NCBI GenBank assembly: GCA_031277045.1
Contig: JAISLX010000169.1
Coordinates: 1-19,474, forward strand
Direction of reading: 5' to 3'
DNA: 19,474 nt
Origin: Treponema sp.
GTDB taxonomy: Bacteria > Spirochaetota > Spirochaetia > Treponematales > Breznakiellaceae
The notes under the pieces are model-generated. The model had not been told where the DNA came from. It saw only the letters and a program-made list of their open reading frames with translations, and made no database searches. Shown one piece after another: positions 1 to 6,470 of this stretch (positions are counted from its first letter, which is position 1; each line of letters starts with the position of its first letter). The translations under genes were made by a program, and so were the position numbers.

Positions 1-473
1 GGGTGCGAAGCGGCGCGGGGCCTGCCGCCCTGGGGAAAGCGGGTGCGGAGTTCCTCATAAACCGCCTTCGCGCCGGGGACATTCTGACTTGCCGCCATTT
101 TGACGGACTGGTAAAACACCAGCGCCGCCTGATACGCCTCGCTTCCGGCGGTCATCTCCGTGTCGTCGATGCCTTCCTCCAGCTGCTGAACCGAGTTGAG
201 CAGCGTCCACAGGCCGTGGGCGTCGGCAAAGTCCGCGCCGAACGCGGCCAGGTCCAGATATGGCGGGATAAGGGCGGGGTTTTTCTGGGCAAAGTCGTAT
301 GCCTTCTCCACAAAGCCGATGGTCTTCTCCCCCATTTTGGGCAGTTCCCGCCGCTCCGCCGGGGTGAGCGCCAGGAGGTAGGGGGTAAGCAGGGCCTTCG
401 CCTCATCGATCTTCTCCTGCGCCTGCGCCAGCACGGTGGAGGGGATGGTCTGGGTGTGTTTGTTTTCTTTCAT
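1..473 (-). CDS. Hypothetical protein, C-terminus cut by window edge
   Basis: An open frame of 157 codons starts at ATG 473-471 and runs off the left edge. The start is fixed by a strong ribosome site (AAAGGAG, six bases upstream) and by a promoter at 503-531. The protein starts MKENKHTQTIPSTVL and continues with a mostly helical, charged sequence containing LTPAERRELPKMG, a middle stretch rich in Asp/Ala/Phe, and a conserved-looking GSEAYQAALVFYQSVK segment before NVPGAKAVYEELRTRFP. From memory this resembles a family of uncharacterised 150-190 residue proteins seen in Bacteroidetes and treponemes; no function is known to me. There is no signal peptide, membrane segment or metal-binding motif. 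It is divergent from the aminotransferase gene, with mobile element copy A lying between them. Confidence 0.8.
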   Translation of the reverse strand, partial: MKENKHTQTIPSTVLAQAQEKIDEAKALLTPYLLALTPAERRELPKMGEKTIGFVEKAYDFAQKNPALIPPYLDLAAFGADFADAHGLWTLLNSVQQLEEGIDDTEMTAGSEAYQAALVFYQSVKMAASQNVPGAKAVYEELRTRFPQGGRPRAASH

Positions 474-502
474 ATTAACTCCTTTGAAAATTAAGATGGG
501 TC

Positions 503-531
503 ATTATAGGCGGAAACGGGAGGGCGGACAA
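503..531 (-). promoter_or_regulatory. Sigma-70-type promoter for the left-edge hypothetical gene
   Basis: Read on the minus strand, TTGTCC (531-526) is separated by exactly 17 bases from a perfect TATAAT (508-503). The predicted start of transcription is near 496, about 20 bases ahead of the ATG at 473. The mobile element copy A ends just upstream of the -35 box (its outer edge is at 543), so it leaves this promoter intact. Confidence 0.7.
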
Positions 532-542
532 GGGAAGGCAAT

Positions 543-687
543 GGACTTGTTCGATAACCCGGTTGGTTATCTGCCAACCAAAGGTTGGTTCCAAGCCTCC
601 CAAAAAACACGGATTTTGCCAAAAATCCGTGTTTTTTGTTGTTTTTAAGCGGTTGTTGTTCAGAAACTGAAGTTTCTGAACAACTCT
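543..687 (+). mobile_element. MITE-like element, full copy A (145 bp)
   Basis: The element begins GGACTTGTTC and ends GAACAACTCT; these ends are imperfect inverted repeats (8 of 10). It is flanked by AAT on both sides (540-542 and 688-690). Inside are four hairpins: 553-571 (7-bp stem), 574-588 (CCAACC/GGTTGG), 602-637 (16-bp stem with a 4-base loop, A-tract before and T-tract after, so terminator-like on either strand), and a 13-bp stem at the right end containing TTGTTCAGAAAC/GTTTCTGAACAA. Nearly identical copies lie at 6189-6316 and 12868-13012. It has no coding capacity, so it would depend on a transposase encoded elsewhere. Confidence 0.8.
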
Positions 688-795
688 AATATATATGCAG
701 CCGCATGAAGAAAGTTGCCGGAAAATCTTGCTAAAATAAATTATTTATGTAATTTTACTTGTGTAATTTCATTGTGCCTAACACAGGAGTTAGCC

Positions 796-1989
796 ATGTC
801 TGTTGCGCGGAAAATTAAAGAAGCCCTGGGTTCCCAATCCATGATCCGCAAGATGTTCGAGGAGGGGAGCCGTCTGAAAAAAGAACACGGCGCCGGTAAA
901 GTTTTTGATTTTTCCCTGGGCAACCCCGATGTTGAGCCGCCCCCGGCCTTTCACCGGGTGTTTCTCCGCCTTGCCAGGGAGGACCGTGAAGGTTCCCACG
1001 GCTACATGCCCAACGCCGGTTACCCGGAAGTGCGGGAAGCCCTGGCGGCCAAGGCGTCCCGGGAGCAGGGGGTACGGATAGACGGTTCCCACATCGTCAT
1101 GGCCGTTGGCGCCGCGGGGGGCTTGAACGTGGTTTTTAAGGCGATTCTGGACAGCGGAGACGAAGTGATCGTCCCCCGGCCCTACTTTATGGAGTACCGG
1201 TCCTACGTGGCCAACCACGGGGGCGTCCTTGTCGAAGTAGATTCCGCCGAAGATTTTAGCCTGGACCTGGACGCCGTCAAAGCCGCCCTTTCCCCCCGAA
1301 CCAAGGCCGTCCTCATCAACTCCCCGCACAACCCCACCGGCAGGGTCTACCCCGCCGCCGACATCGAAGCCCTGGGAAAGCTCCTGGCCGGGCGGGGCGC
1401 GCCCTACCTTGTCTCCGATGAACCCTACCGGGAGATAAGCTACGACGGTATCGCGGTTCCCCCGGTGCTGGCCGCCTACGCCAATTCCATCGTGGTAAGC
1501 TCCTACTCCAAAAGCCTCTCGCTCCCCGGCGAACGGATTGGTTATATCGCGGCGGGCCCCGGCGCAGCGGACAAAGAGGATCTGATAAACGCGCTGATCT
1601 ACGCCACGCGGATACTCGGCTTTGTCAACGCCCCGGCCCTGATGCAGCGGATCGTGGCGGAACTCACCTTCGCCAAGGTTGACGTGGACATCTACGCCCG
1701 CCGGCGCGCCGCCTTTACCGGGATACTGGACCGGGCGGGCATAGCCTACGCCCGGCCCGAGGGAGCCTTCTACCTGTTCTGCCGGGTTCCGCCCCGCGTG
1801 GTTTCCGGTTCTTCCGGCGCGGAGGGGGACGATCTTGCCTTCGCGGAACTCCTCAAACAACACCTGATCCTGGGCGTGCCCGGTTCGGGTTTCGGCAAAC
1901 CCGGCTGGATACGGTTCGCCTACTGCGTGGACGAAACGATCATCAAAGCCAGCGAAACCGCCTTTACGAACGCCATGAAATCCTGGTAA
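796..1989 (+). CDS. Pyridoxal-phosphate aminotransferase, class I/II
   Basis: The 397-residue protein has the fold-type I aminotransferase layout. An SLGNPD substrate-loop motif lies near residue 40, NPTG at 179-182, the cofactor-contacting Asp in SDEPYR at 208, the Schiff-base Lys in SSYSKSLSLPGERIGY at 239, and a phosphate-binding Arg at 247. Length is normal for aspartate/alanine-type aminotransferases. I chose ATG 796 because it follows an AGGAG site at 785-789 and gives the typical short N-terminus; an upstream ATG at 715 would add 27 hydrophobic, Cys-rich residues with no ribosome site. The substrate cannot be read from sequence: aspartate, aromatic or branched-chain amino acids are all possible. 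It appears to be a single-gene unit with AT-rich upstream DNA (720-780) but no convincing consensus promoter. Confidence 0.9.
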   Translation: MSVARKIKEALGSQSMIRKMFEEGSRLKKEHGAGKVFDFSLGNPDVEPPPAFHRVFLRLAREDREGSHGYMPNAGYPEVREALAAKASREQGVRIDGSHIVMAVGAAGGLNVVFKAILDSGDEVIVPRPYFMEYRSYVANHGGVLVEVDSAEDFSLDLDAVKAALSPRTKAVLINSPHNPTGRVYPAADIEALGKLLAGRGAPYLVSDEPYREISYDGIAVPPVLAAYANSIVVSSYSKSLSLPGERIGYIAAGPGAADKEDLINALIYATRILGFVNAPALMQRIVAELTFAKVDVDIYARRRAAFTGILDRAGIAYARPEGAFYLFCRVPPRVVSGSSGAEGDDLAFAELLKQHLILGVPGSGFGKPGWIRFAYCVDETIIKASETAFTNAMKSW

Positions 1990-2110
1990 CCATACCAGGC
2001 TTGCCGGCGGTAAAACGCCTGCGCAATCCCGCCCCTGGCGGAAACGCGCAACCACACAAACAGGAGTTCTTGTATGCAGCGCATGTGAAGTGCCTGTGGA
2101 AACAACAGGA

Positions 2111-2195
2111 ACGCCGGCGTCTTAATTGTTTTAGAAAAACAGAACTGGTTACGCGCCCCGGCACGGCCGGGGACGCCGGCGTCTTAATTGTTTTA
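2111..2195 (+). repeat. Two 23-bp direct repeats, 62 bp apart, with hairpin between
   Basis: The same 23 bases, starting ACGCCGGCGT and ending ATTGTTTTA, occur at 2111-2133 and 2173-2195. Each starts with a 10-bp palindrome and ends T-rich, so each resembles half of a weak terminator. Between them is CCCCGGC-acg-GCCGGGG (2157-2173). Two copies are too few to call an array; a duplication of a small terminator or binding site downstream of the aminotransferase is the simplest reading. Confidence 0.6.
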
Positions 2196-2300
2196 CCTCA
2201 TGGTGAACGGGTTCCGGAACTTCCTCATATCAAAATCCATATAGCCGCGCGGCGGCTCATTCGCGGCGGGCCTGATACAAACAGAACGCCCAGGCGCAAT

Positions 2301-2345
2301 AGAGTTGTTTAGAACTTTCGGTTTCTGAACAACAACCGCAAGTCC
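2301..2345 (-). mobile_element. MITE-like element, internally deleted copy E (45 bp)
   Basis: Read on the minus strand it begins GGACTTG, jumps straight to CGGTTGTTGTTCAGAAAC and ends AAACAACTCT. It therefore keeps both outer ends of the 145-bp element and lacks exactly 100 bp of its interior. AAT lies on each side (2298-2300 and 2346-2348), matching the ANT duplications of the full copies. This shows that the two ends alone define the unit. Confidence 0.75.
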
Positions 2346-2439
2346 AATATCGAGATCAATATAACGTTATTCCAAACTTATATTTCCCGCGGTCATTTTT
2401 ATTTGGTACATTTCCTTTTGAGAGAAGGAGGTCTGCCGC

Positions 2440-3306
2440 ATGGTAACGATCGTAAAGAAAAGAAACCTTAACGCCGCCGTAACGCTGATGGAGCTGGCCG
2501 CCCCTCTGGAGGCGGCCAAAGCCGAACCGGGGCAGTTTGTTATTCTGCGGGCCGCCGGGGACGCTGAACGGATACCGTTGACCATCGCGGACTTTAACCG
2601 CGGCGCGGGGACTGTAACAATTATATTTCAGATAGTGGGGGCCGCTACATGGCGGCTTAACTGTCTTGAGGAAGGGGAACATATACACGACTTTGTCGGC
2701 CCGCTGGGGAAAGCTGCCGAATGTGGAGCGGACAAGGTAGCCATTGTGGGCGGCGGCGTGGGGTCCGCCATCGCGTACCCCGTAGCGAAAAAGTTTCACC
2801 AAAAAGGGGCGGAAGTTCACGCCATCACCGGGTTCCGCACCAAAGACCTTGTTATCCTGGAAGATGAATTCAAACAGGTGAGCAATAAGTTTTTCCTGAT
2901 GACTGATGACGGAACATACGGCAGGCACGGGCTGGTAACCGAGGCGCTCCAGTTTCTTCTGGACGGCGGGGAACGGTACGACGAGGTTGTGGCTATAGGC
3001 CCGCTTGTGATGATGAAATTTGTCGCCGCCGTAACAAAGCCGTTCGGCATTAAAACTACGGTCAGCATGAATCCTGTCATGATAGACGGCACGGGAATGT
3101 GCGGGGGCTGCCGTCTCAGCGTCGGGGGGAAAACCCGGTTCGCCTGCGTGGACGGGCCGGACTTTGACGGACACGAAGTTGATTTTAACGAAGCGATAGC
3201 GCGGGCGGCCATATACCGGCCCTTTGAGGCGCGGGCCTATGAAGCCTGTCAAAATTCTTCGCGGGCTTCGTGTCGTTTACTCAAGGCCGCTAAGGAGGTG
3301 TCTTAA
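2440..3306 (+). CDS. nfnA: NADH-dependent reduced ferredoxin:NADP+ oxidoreductase, small (alpha) subunit
   Basis: A 288-residue FAD/NAD-binding protein of the dihydroorotate-dehydrogenase electron-transfer (PyrK/SudB) type. An ERIPLTIAD flavin-binding motif is at 43-51 and a glycine-rich dinucleotide loop GGGVGSA at 104-110. The C-terminal iron-sulfur motif has Asp216 and Cys221, Cys224 and Cys236, matching the three-Cys/one-Asp [2Fe-2S] ligation known for NfnA. In NfnAB this subunit binds NADH and carries out the bifurcation chemistry that couples NADPH, NAD+ and ferredoxin. The start follows a near-perfect AAGGAGGT site at 2426-2432. The stop overlaps the start of the next gene (TAATG), so the two are translationally coupled. 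The same family also contains sulfide dehydrogenase small subunits; the pairing and Cys pattern favour Nfn. Confidence 0.85.
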   Translation: MVTIVKKRNLNAAVTLMELAAPLEAAKAEPGQFVILRAAGDAERIPLTIADFNRGAGTVTIIFQIVGAATWRLNCLEEGEHIHDFVGPLGKAAECGADKVAIVGGGVGSAIAYPVAKKFHQKGAEVHAITGFRTKDLVILEDEFKQVSNKFFLMTDDGTYGRHGLVTEALQFLLDGGERYDEVVAIGPLVMMKFVAAVTKPFGIKTTVSMNPVMIDGTGMCGGCRLSVGGKTRFACVDGPDFDGHEVDFNEAIARAAIYRPFEARAYEACQNSSRASCRLLKAAKEVS

Positions 3307-4721
3307 TGCCAAACACGGCCCGGCCAAACATGGCCTTAACAAAGAATGAGATGCCGGTACAGGATCCGGCGGTACGGAGCGGTAATTTTCTGGAAGTGGC
3401 TTTGGGATATACCGAAGCGCAGGCGGTGGACGAGGCGCGGCGCTGCCTGGACTGCAAGAACAAACCCTGTGTCGAAGACTGCCCGGTGAATATAGACATA
3501 CCCGGTTTTATCAGGGAAATCGCCGCCGGGGAATTTGAAAAAGCCTACGAACTGATTACCCGCTGCAACTCCCTGCCGGCAATATGCGGCAGGGTGTGTC
3601 CCCAGGAAACCCAGTGTGAAGGCACATGCGTCCGCGGGCGCAAGGGGGAGCCTGTGGCCATCGGCAGGCTGGAACGTTTCGCGGCGGATTATCACAACGC
3701 CGCCGGCAAACCCCCGGACGGAAAAATCACTCCTGGAAAAAACCGGAAAGACCGGGTGGCGGTGGTAGGCTCCGGCCCGGCGGGGCTTGCCTGCGCGGGA
3801 AGCCTGGCGCGGAAAGGCTACGGGGTTACGGTCTTTGAGGCCCTCCATGTCGAGGGAGGGGTGCTCTCCTACGGCATTCCCGAATTCCGCCTTCCCAAGG
3901 CTATCGTGCAAAAAGAAATCTTTGGCTTAAAAAACATGGGGGTGGAGATAGCGGTAAATACCGTAATCGGCAAAACCCTGACCGTTGATGAACTGTTTGA
4001 CACCTACGGTTACAAGGCGGTCTTCATCGGCTCAGGCGCGGGACTTCCCAAATTTATGAATATCCCCGGAGAAAATTTGAACGGCGTTTATTCGGCCAAC
4101 GAATTTCTTACCCGGATAAACCTGATGAAAGCCTACATGCCGGACAGTTCGACGCCCATACACCGGGGCAAAAAAGCCGCCGTGGTAGGCGGCGGTAATG
4201 TCGCTATGGACGCGGCCCGCTGCGCAAGGCGTCTGGGCGCGGAGGTAACCATTGTGTACCGGCGGACGGAAAAGGAAATCCCGGCCCGGCGTGAGGAAGT
4301 GGAACACGCCAAAGAAGAAGGCATTGTGTTCCGGTTTCTCACAAATCCCGTAGGTATTACCGGAGACGAAAAAGGCTGGGTCAGCGGAATTGTCTGTCAA
4401 AAGATGGTTTTAAGCGAACCGGATGAATCCGGCAGGGCCCGTCCCGTGCCCCTGGAGGGGAGCGAGGAAGCAATCGGCGTGGACTGCGTGATTATGGCCA
4501 TCGGCACTTCGCCCAATCCGCTGATTAAATCCACTACCGCCGGTCTTGATACGCAAAAGTGGGGAGGTATTATCGCGGATGATGAAACCGGCAGGACTTC
4601 CCGGCGGGGTGTCTTTGCCGGCGGGGACGCGGTTACGGGAGCCGCCACAGTAATTCTCGCGATGGGGGCGGGAAAGAAAGCGGCGGAGGGAATAGACATG
4701 TATATCAGGGGCGGATGTTGA
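3306..4721 (+). CDS. nfnB: NADH-dependent reduced ferredoxin:NADP+ oxidoreductase, large (beta) subunit; GltD-like
   Basis: A 471-residue protein of the glutamate synthase small-chain family. The N-terminal half-domain carries Cys47, 50, 55 and 59 (CLDCKNKPCVEDC) and Cys94, 98, 104 and 108 (AICGRVCPQETQCEGTC), fitting two [4Fe-4S] clusters. GSGPAG (155-160) starts the FAD-binding domain and GGGNVAMDA (295-303) the NADPH-binding domain, followed by YRRTEKEIPAR. The C-terminus has a GDAVTGAATV FAD contact. Length is standard. A perfect AAGGAGGTG lies at 3292-3300 within the end of nfnA. Because it is fused to nfnA and no glutamate synthase large subunit is present, NfnB is preferred over GltD; databases often label such genes gltA. 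A weak hairpin (CCGGC-gtt-GCCGG at 4741-4753) may end the operon. Confidence 0.87.
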   Translation: MPNTARPNMALTKNEMPVQDPAVRSGNFLEVALGYTEAQAVDEARRCLDCKNKPCVEDCPVNIDIPGFIREIAAGEFEKAYELITRCNSLPAICGRVCPQETQCEGTCVRGRKGEPVAIGRLERFAADYHNAAGKPPDGKITPGKNRKDRVAVVGSGPAGLACAGSLARKGYGVTVFEALHVEGGVLSYGIPEFRLPKAIVQKEIFGLKNMGVEIAVNTVIGKTLTVDELFDTYGYKAVFIGSGAGLPKFMNIPGENLNGVYSANEFLTRINLMKAYMPDSSTPIHRGKKAAVVGGGNVAMDAARCARRLGAEVTIVYRRTEKEIPARREEVEHAKEEGIVFRFLTNPVGITGDEKGWVSGIVCQKMVLSEPDESGRARPVPLEGSEEAIGVDCVIMAIGTSPNPLIKSTTAGLDTQKWGGIIADDETGRTSRRGVFAGGDAVTGAATVILAMGAGKKAAEGIDMYIRGGC

Positions 4722-4803
4722 AATTACGGCACTGTAAAGACCGGCGTTGCCGGGAATATTTTAATATAAGTCAACACGGATTGGCTTTTTACGGAGGCTT
4801 AAG

Positions 4804-5568
4804 ATGAGTATGTTTGATTTGAAAGGGAAAGTCGCCCTGGTAACGGGCGCTTCGTCAGGACTTGGCGTACAATTCGCAAAGGCTCTGGCAGGCCAGGGCG
4901 CGGATCTGGCAATAGTGGCCAGAAGGCAGGAACGGCTGGAGGAAGTTAAAAAGACCATTGAGGCATTGGGGGTACGGTGTTTTACCTTCAAATGCGATGT
5001 GTTAAGAAATGACGAAATCAAAACCGCCGTCGCCAAAATAAAAGAACACTACGGCCGTATCGACATTTTGGTGAATAACGCGGGGACCGCCCGGTCAAAC
5101 CCCGCCGAACTTCAGTCCGACGATGATTGGAACGCCGTCATTAACACCAACCTGAACAGCGTGTATTTTTTCGCCCGGGAAGCGGGAAAAATTATGATCG
5201 AACAAAAGTACGGCAAGATCATCAATGTCGGTTCGATCCACAGCAGCGCGGCTATGGCTACCAGCCCCTTAAACGCCTATTGCGCCTCAAAGGGCGGCGT
5301 GCTGATGCTGACCAAGGCGCTGGCTGCCGAATGGGCCAGGTACAACATTACTGTTAACGCTATCGGCCCGGCGTACTTCCCCTCGGAAATGACCGACGCC
5401 GTCTTGAGTAACCCGAATTTTGCCAATGTGGTTAAAACCTATTGCCCCATGGGCCGCCCGGGCAAAGCGGGGGAATTGGACGGCGCCGTCATTTATTTCG
5501 CGTCCGACGCGTCAACGTACACTACCGGCCAGCTGCTTTCCGTTGACGGCGGCTGGACGGCGATATAA
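4804..5568 (+). CDS. Short-chain dehydrogenase/reductase, gluconate 5-dehydrogenase-like
   Basis: A 254-residue classical SDR. The cofactor motif TGASSGLG is at 14-21, ARR at 39-41 suggests NADP(H) preference, NNAG is at 91-94, the structural Asn at 114-116, catalytic Ser among 144-148, and YCASK supplies Tyr159 and Lys163. The C-terminus has the usual SVDGGW signature. The overall look (MFDLKGKVALVTGASSGLG, MLTKALAAEWARYNITVNAIGP) is closest to gluconate 5-dehydrogenases and other sugar/polyol SDRs rather than FabG, but the substrate is not determinable. A GGAGG site at 4793-4797 precedes the start; a second in-frame ATG at 4810 is possible. It is followed by mobile-element remnant D and the small membrane-protein gene. 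Confidence 0.85.
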   Translation: MSMFDLKGKVALVTGASSGLGVQFAKALAGQGADLAIVARRQERLEEVKKTIEALGVRCFTFKCDVLRNDEIKTAVAKIKEHYGRIDILVNNAGTARSNPAELQSDDDWNAVINTNLNSVYFFAREAGKIMIEQKYGKIINVGSIHSSAAMATSPLNAYCASKGGVLMLTKALAAEWARYNITVNAIGPAYFPSEMTDAVLSNPNFANVVKTYCPMGRPGKAGELDGAVIYFASDASTYTTGQLLSVDGGWTAI

Positions 5569-5572
5569 CAGG

Positions 5573-5602
5573 GTTGTTCAGAAACCGCGGTTTCTGAACA
5601 AC
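5573..5602 (-). repeat. 30-bp perfect palindrome, MITE terminal hairpin remnant (copy D)
   Basis: The terminal hairpin of the mobile element family survives here as a perfect 30-bp palindrome starting GTTGTTCAGAAACC, four bases after the SDR stop codon. Flanking bases (GGCGG on the minus strand) match the element interior, so orientation is inverted relative to copies A-C, but the outer ends have decayed and no clear target duplication remains. As RNA it would form a 13-15 bp stem between the SDR and the membrane protein gene, and could act as a processing or stability element. Confidence 0.7.
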
Positions 5603-5637
5603 AGCCGCCAAAATTATCATGAAACAGGAGAATTGAC

Positions 5638-6171
5638 ATGGAAAAAATATTTAACAGGAGAAATCTGTTGACATGCGCCCTGCTTCTGCCCCTGATTGCC
5701 CTGGCAGAGACGCTGCTGTTTTTGCTTAAACTTCCGGCATGGCCTGTTATGGTCTGCATGGTTTCGTTTTTTCTCGCCGAACAGGAACGGGAGAAACTTC
5801 CCCATATTGTGGTGGGCGGCGCCTTGGGGGAATTGAGCGTCTTGATTCTCAATTTCGTCTTTATACCGCTGATATGGCTGCCGGTCTTCGGGGACCCGGC
5901 CCGCTTTGCCGGTGTCGTGGTGTTCGTTTTGATCTTTGTGGGGCTTATCGTCCTGCTCCTCGGCGTCCTGCCAAAGTTTTTTAACTCCTTCACGTTTCTG
6001 TTCTTTTTGGCGGCCACCCTCGGAGCAAAATCCGACACCGTGCCGGAAGTCCTGGCGAAAGTGCCCCTGCCCCTGGTCTGGATAGCCGAAACCCTGGCGG
6101 GGGGCGCCCTCATCATACTGGGCTGCATAAGCATCGGGGCGATTGTAAAAAAAGCGGTTACAGCAGCATAA
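5638..6171 (+). CDS. Small integral membrane protein of unknown function
   Basis: A 177-residue hydrophobic protein with about five membrane segments (roughly residues 9-30, 34-48, 58-80, 88-110, 114-127 and a last one at 143-170; the exact count is uncertain). It lacks a cleavable signal peptide and has no recognised catalytic or transport motif. A positively charged N-terminus (MEKIFNRRN) suggests the N-terminus is cytoplasmic. Arrangement and length recall small inner-membrane proteins such as the DUF1097 type, but that is only a resemblance. An ACAGGAG site lies nine bases upstream of ATG 5638. It is probably co-transcribed with the SDR, 69 bases upstream; mobile element copy B lies 17 bases after its stop, and its terminator-like hairpin may end the transcript. 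Confidence 0.75.
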   Translation: MEKIFNRRNLLTCALLLPLIALAETLLFLLKLPAWPVMVCMVSFFLAEQEREKLPHIVVGGALGELSVLILNFVFIPLIWLPVFGDPARFAGVVVFVLIFVGLIVLLLGVLPKFFNSFTFLFFLAATLGAKSDTVPEVLAKVPLPLVWIAETLAGGALIILGCISIGAIVKKAVTAA

Positions 6172-6188
6172 CGCGGAACATCCTGATT

Positions 6189-6316
6189 GGACTTGTTCGA
6201 TAACCCGGTTGGTTATCTCACAAGTCTCCCAAAAAACACGGATTTTGCCAAAAATCCGTGTTTTTTGTTGTTTTAAAGCGGTTGTTGTTCAGAAACCGAG
6301 GTTTCTGAACAACTCT
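6189..6316 (+). mobile_element. MITE-like element, full copy B (128 bp)
   Basis: Same element as copy A with identical ends (GGACTTGTTC ... GAACAACTCT), but 17 bp shorter because the small CCAACC/GGTTGG hairpin is missing. Flanks are ATT at 6186-6188 and ATT at 6317-6319. The 16-bp terminator-like stem is at 6231-6266, and the right-end hairpin has a compensated change (GAAACCGAGGTTTC in place of GAAACTGAAGTTTC). It sits directly downstream of the membrane-protein gene and in the convergent space before the radical SAM gene. Confidence 0.8.
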
Positions 6317-6340
6317 ATTCAAAACGATCCCGCGCAAAGC

Positions 6341-6390
6341 CAAAACTGCCCGGAAAAGCGAACGGATTTTAGCCTGAGCTTTCCGGGCAG
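6341..6390 (-). terminator. Likely intrinsic terminator of the radical SAM transcript
   Basis: On the minus strand an 11-bp perfect stem CTGCCCGGAAA/TTTCCGGGCAG (6390-6380 with 6356-6346) encloses a 23-base loop and is followed by TTTTG. It lies about 80 bases past the radical SAM stop codon. The long loop and short T-run make it a moderate candidate. Confidence 0.45.
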
Positions 6391-6470
6391 CCGCTCTCCA
6401 CAAACTCAGGTTTTTCCCCGCCGTAGATCTCTCCGCCTGAAATTACCCCGGAAATCCCGCTGAACAGGCG

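Larger units (their letters stand above)
1990..2439. other. 450-base intergenic stretch without a convincing gene
   Basis: Contents: a strong ribosome-site-like CAGGAG at 2060 followed by a five-codon frame ending in TGA, a pair of 23-bp direct repeats (2111-2133 and 2173-2195), a short GC hairpin CCCCGGC/GCCGGGG at 2157-2173, a minus-strand peptide tail ending at TAA 2195-2193 that reads like the C-terminus of a lost gene (MDFDMRKFRNPFTMR), the short mobile element at 2301-2345, and a palindrome ATAACGTTAT near 2361 upstream of nfnA. A plus-strand frame of 103 codons crosses most of this but has no ribosome site or recognisable domain. Confidence 0.6.

Noticed and set aside
790..2055. Long minus-strand frame of 421 codons opposite the aminotransferase
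   Set aside because: It is a mirror of a GC-rich gene; the plus strand has full aminotransferase motifs and a ribosome site, while the minus frame has none.
2111..2195. Direct repeats considered as a CRISPR array
   Set aside because: Only two copies with T-rich ends and no further units or cas genes; a duplicated site is simpler.
2001..2312. Plus-strand frame of 103 codons after the aminotransferase
   Set aside because: No ribosome site, no recognisable domain, and it runs across direct repeats and a mobile element.
2356..3252. Minus-strand frame of 298 codons opposite nfnA
   Set aside because: Shadow of nfnA, whose cofactor motifs and coupling to nfnB are clear.
4804..5568. Annotation of the SDR as FabG (3-oxoacyl-ACP reductase)
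   Set aside because: No fatty-acid genes nearby and the sequence looks more like sugar-acid SDRs; the substrate is left open.
5565..5615. Search for an ANT duplication around palindrome D, and around copies F and G
   Set aside because: Ends are too degraded; no matching triplets could be assigned without forcing the alignment.
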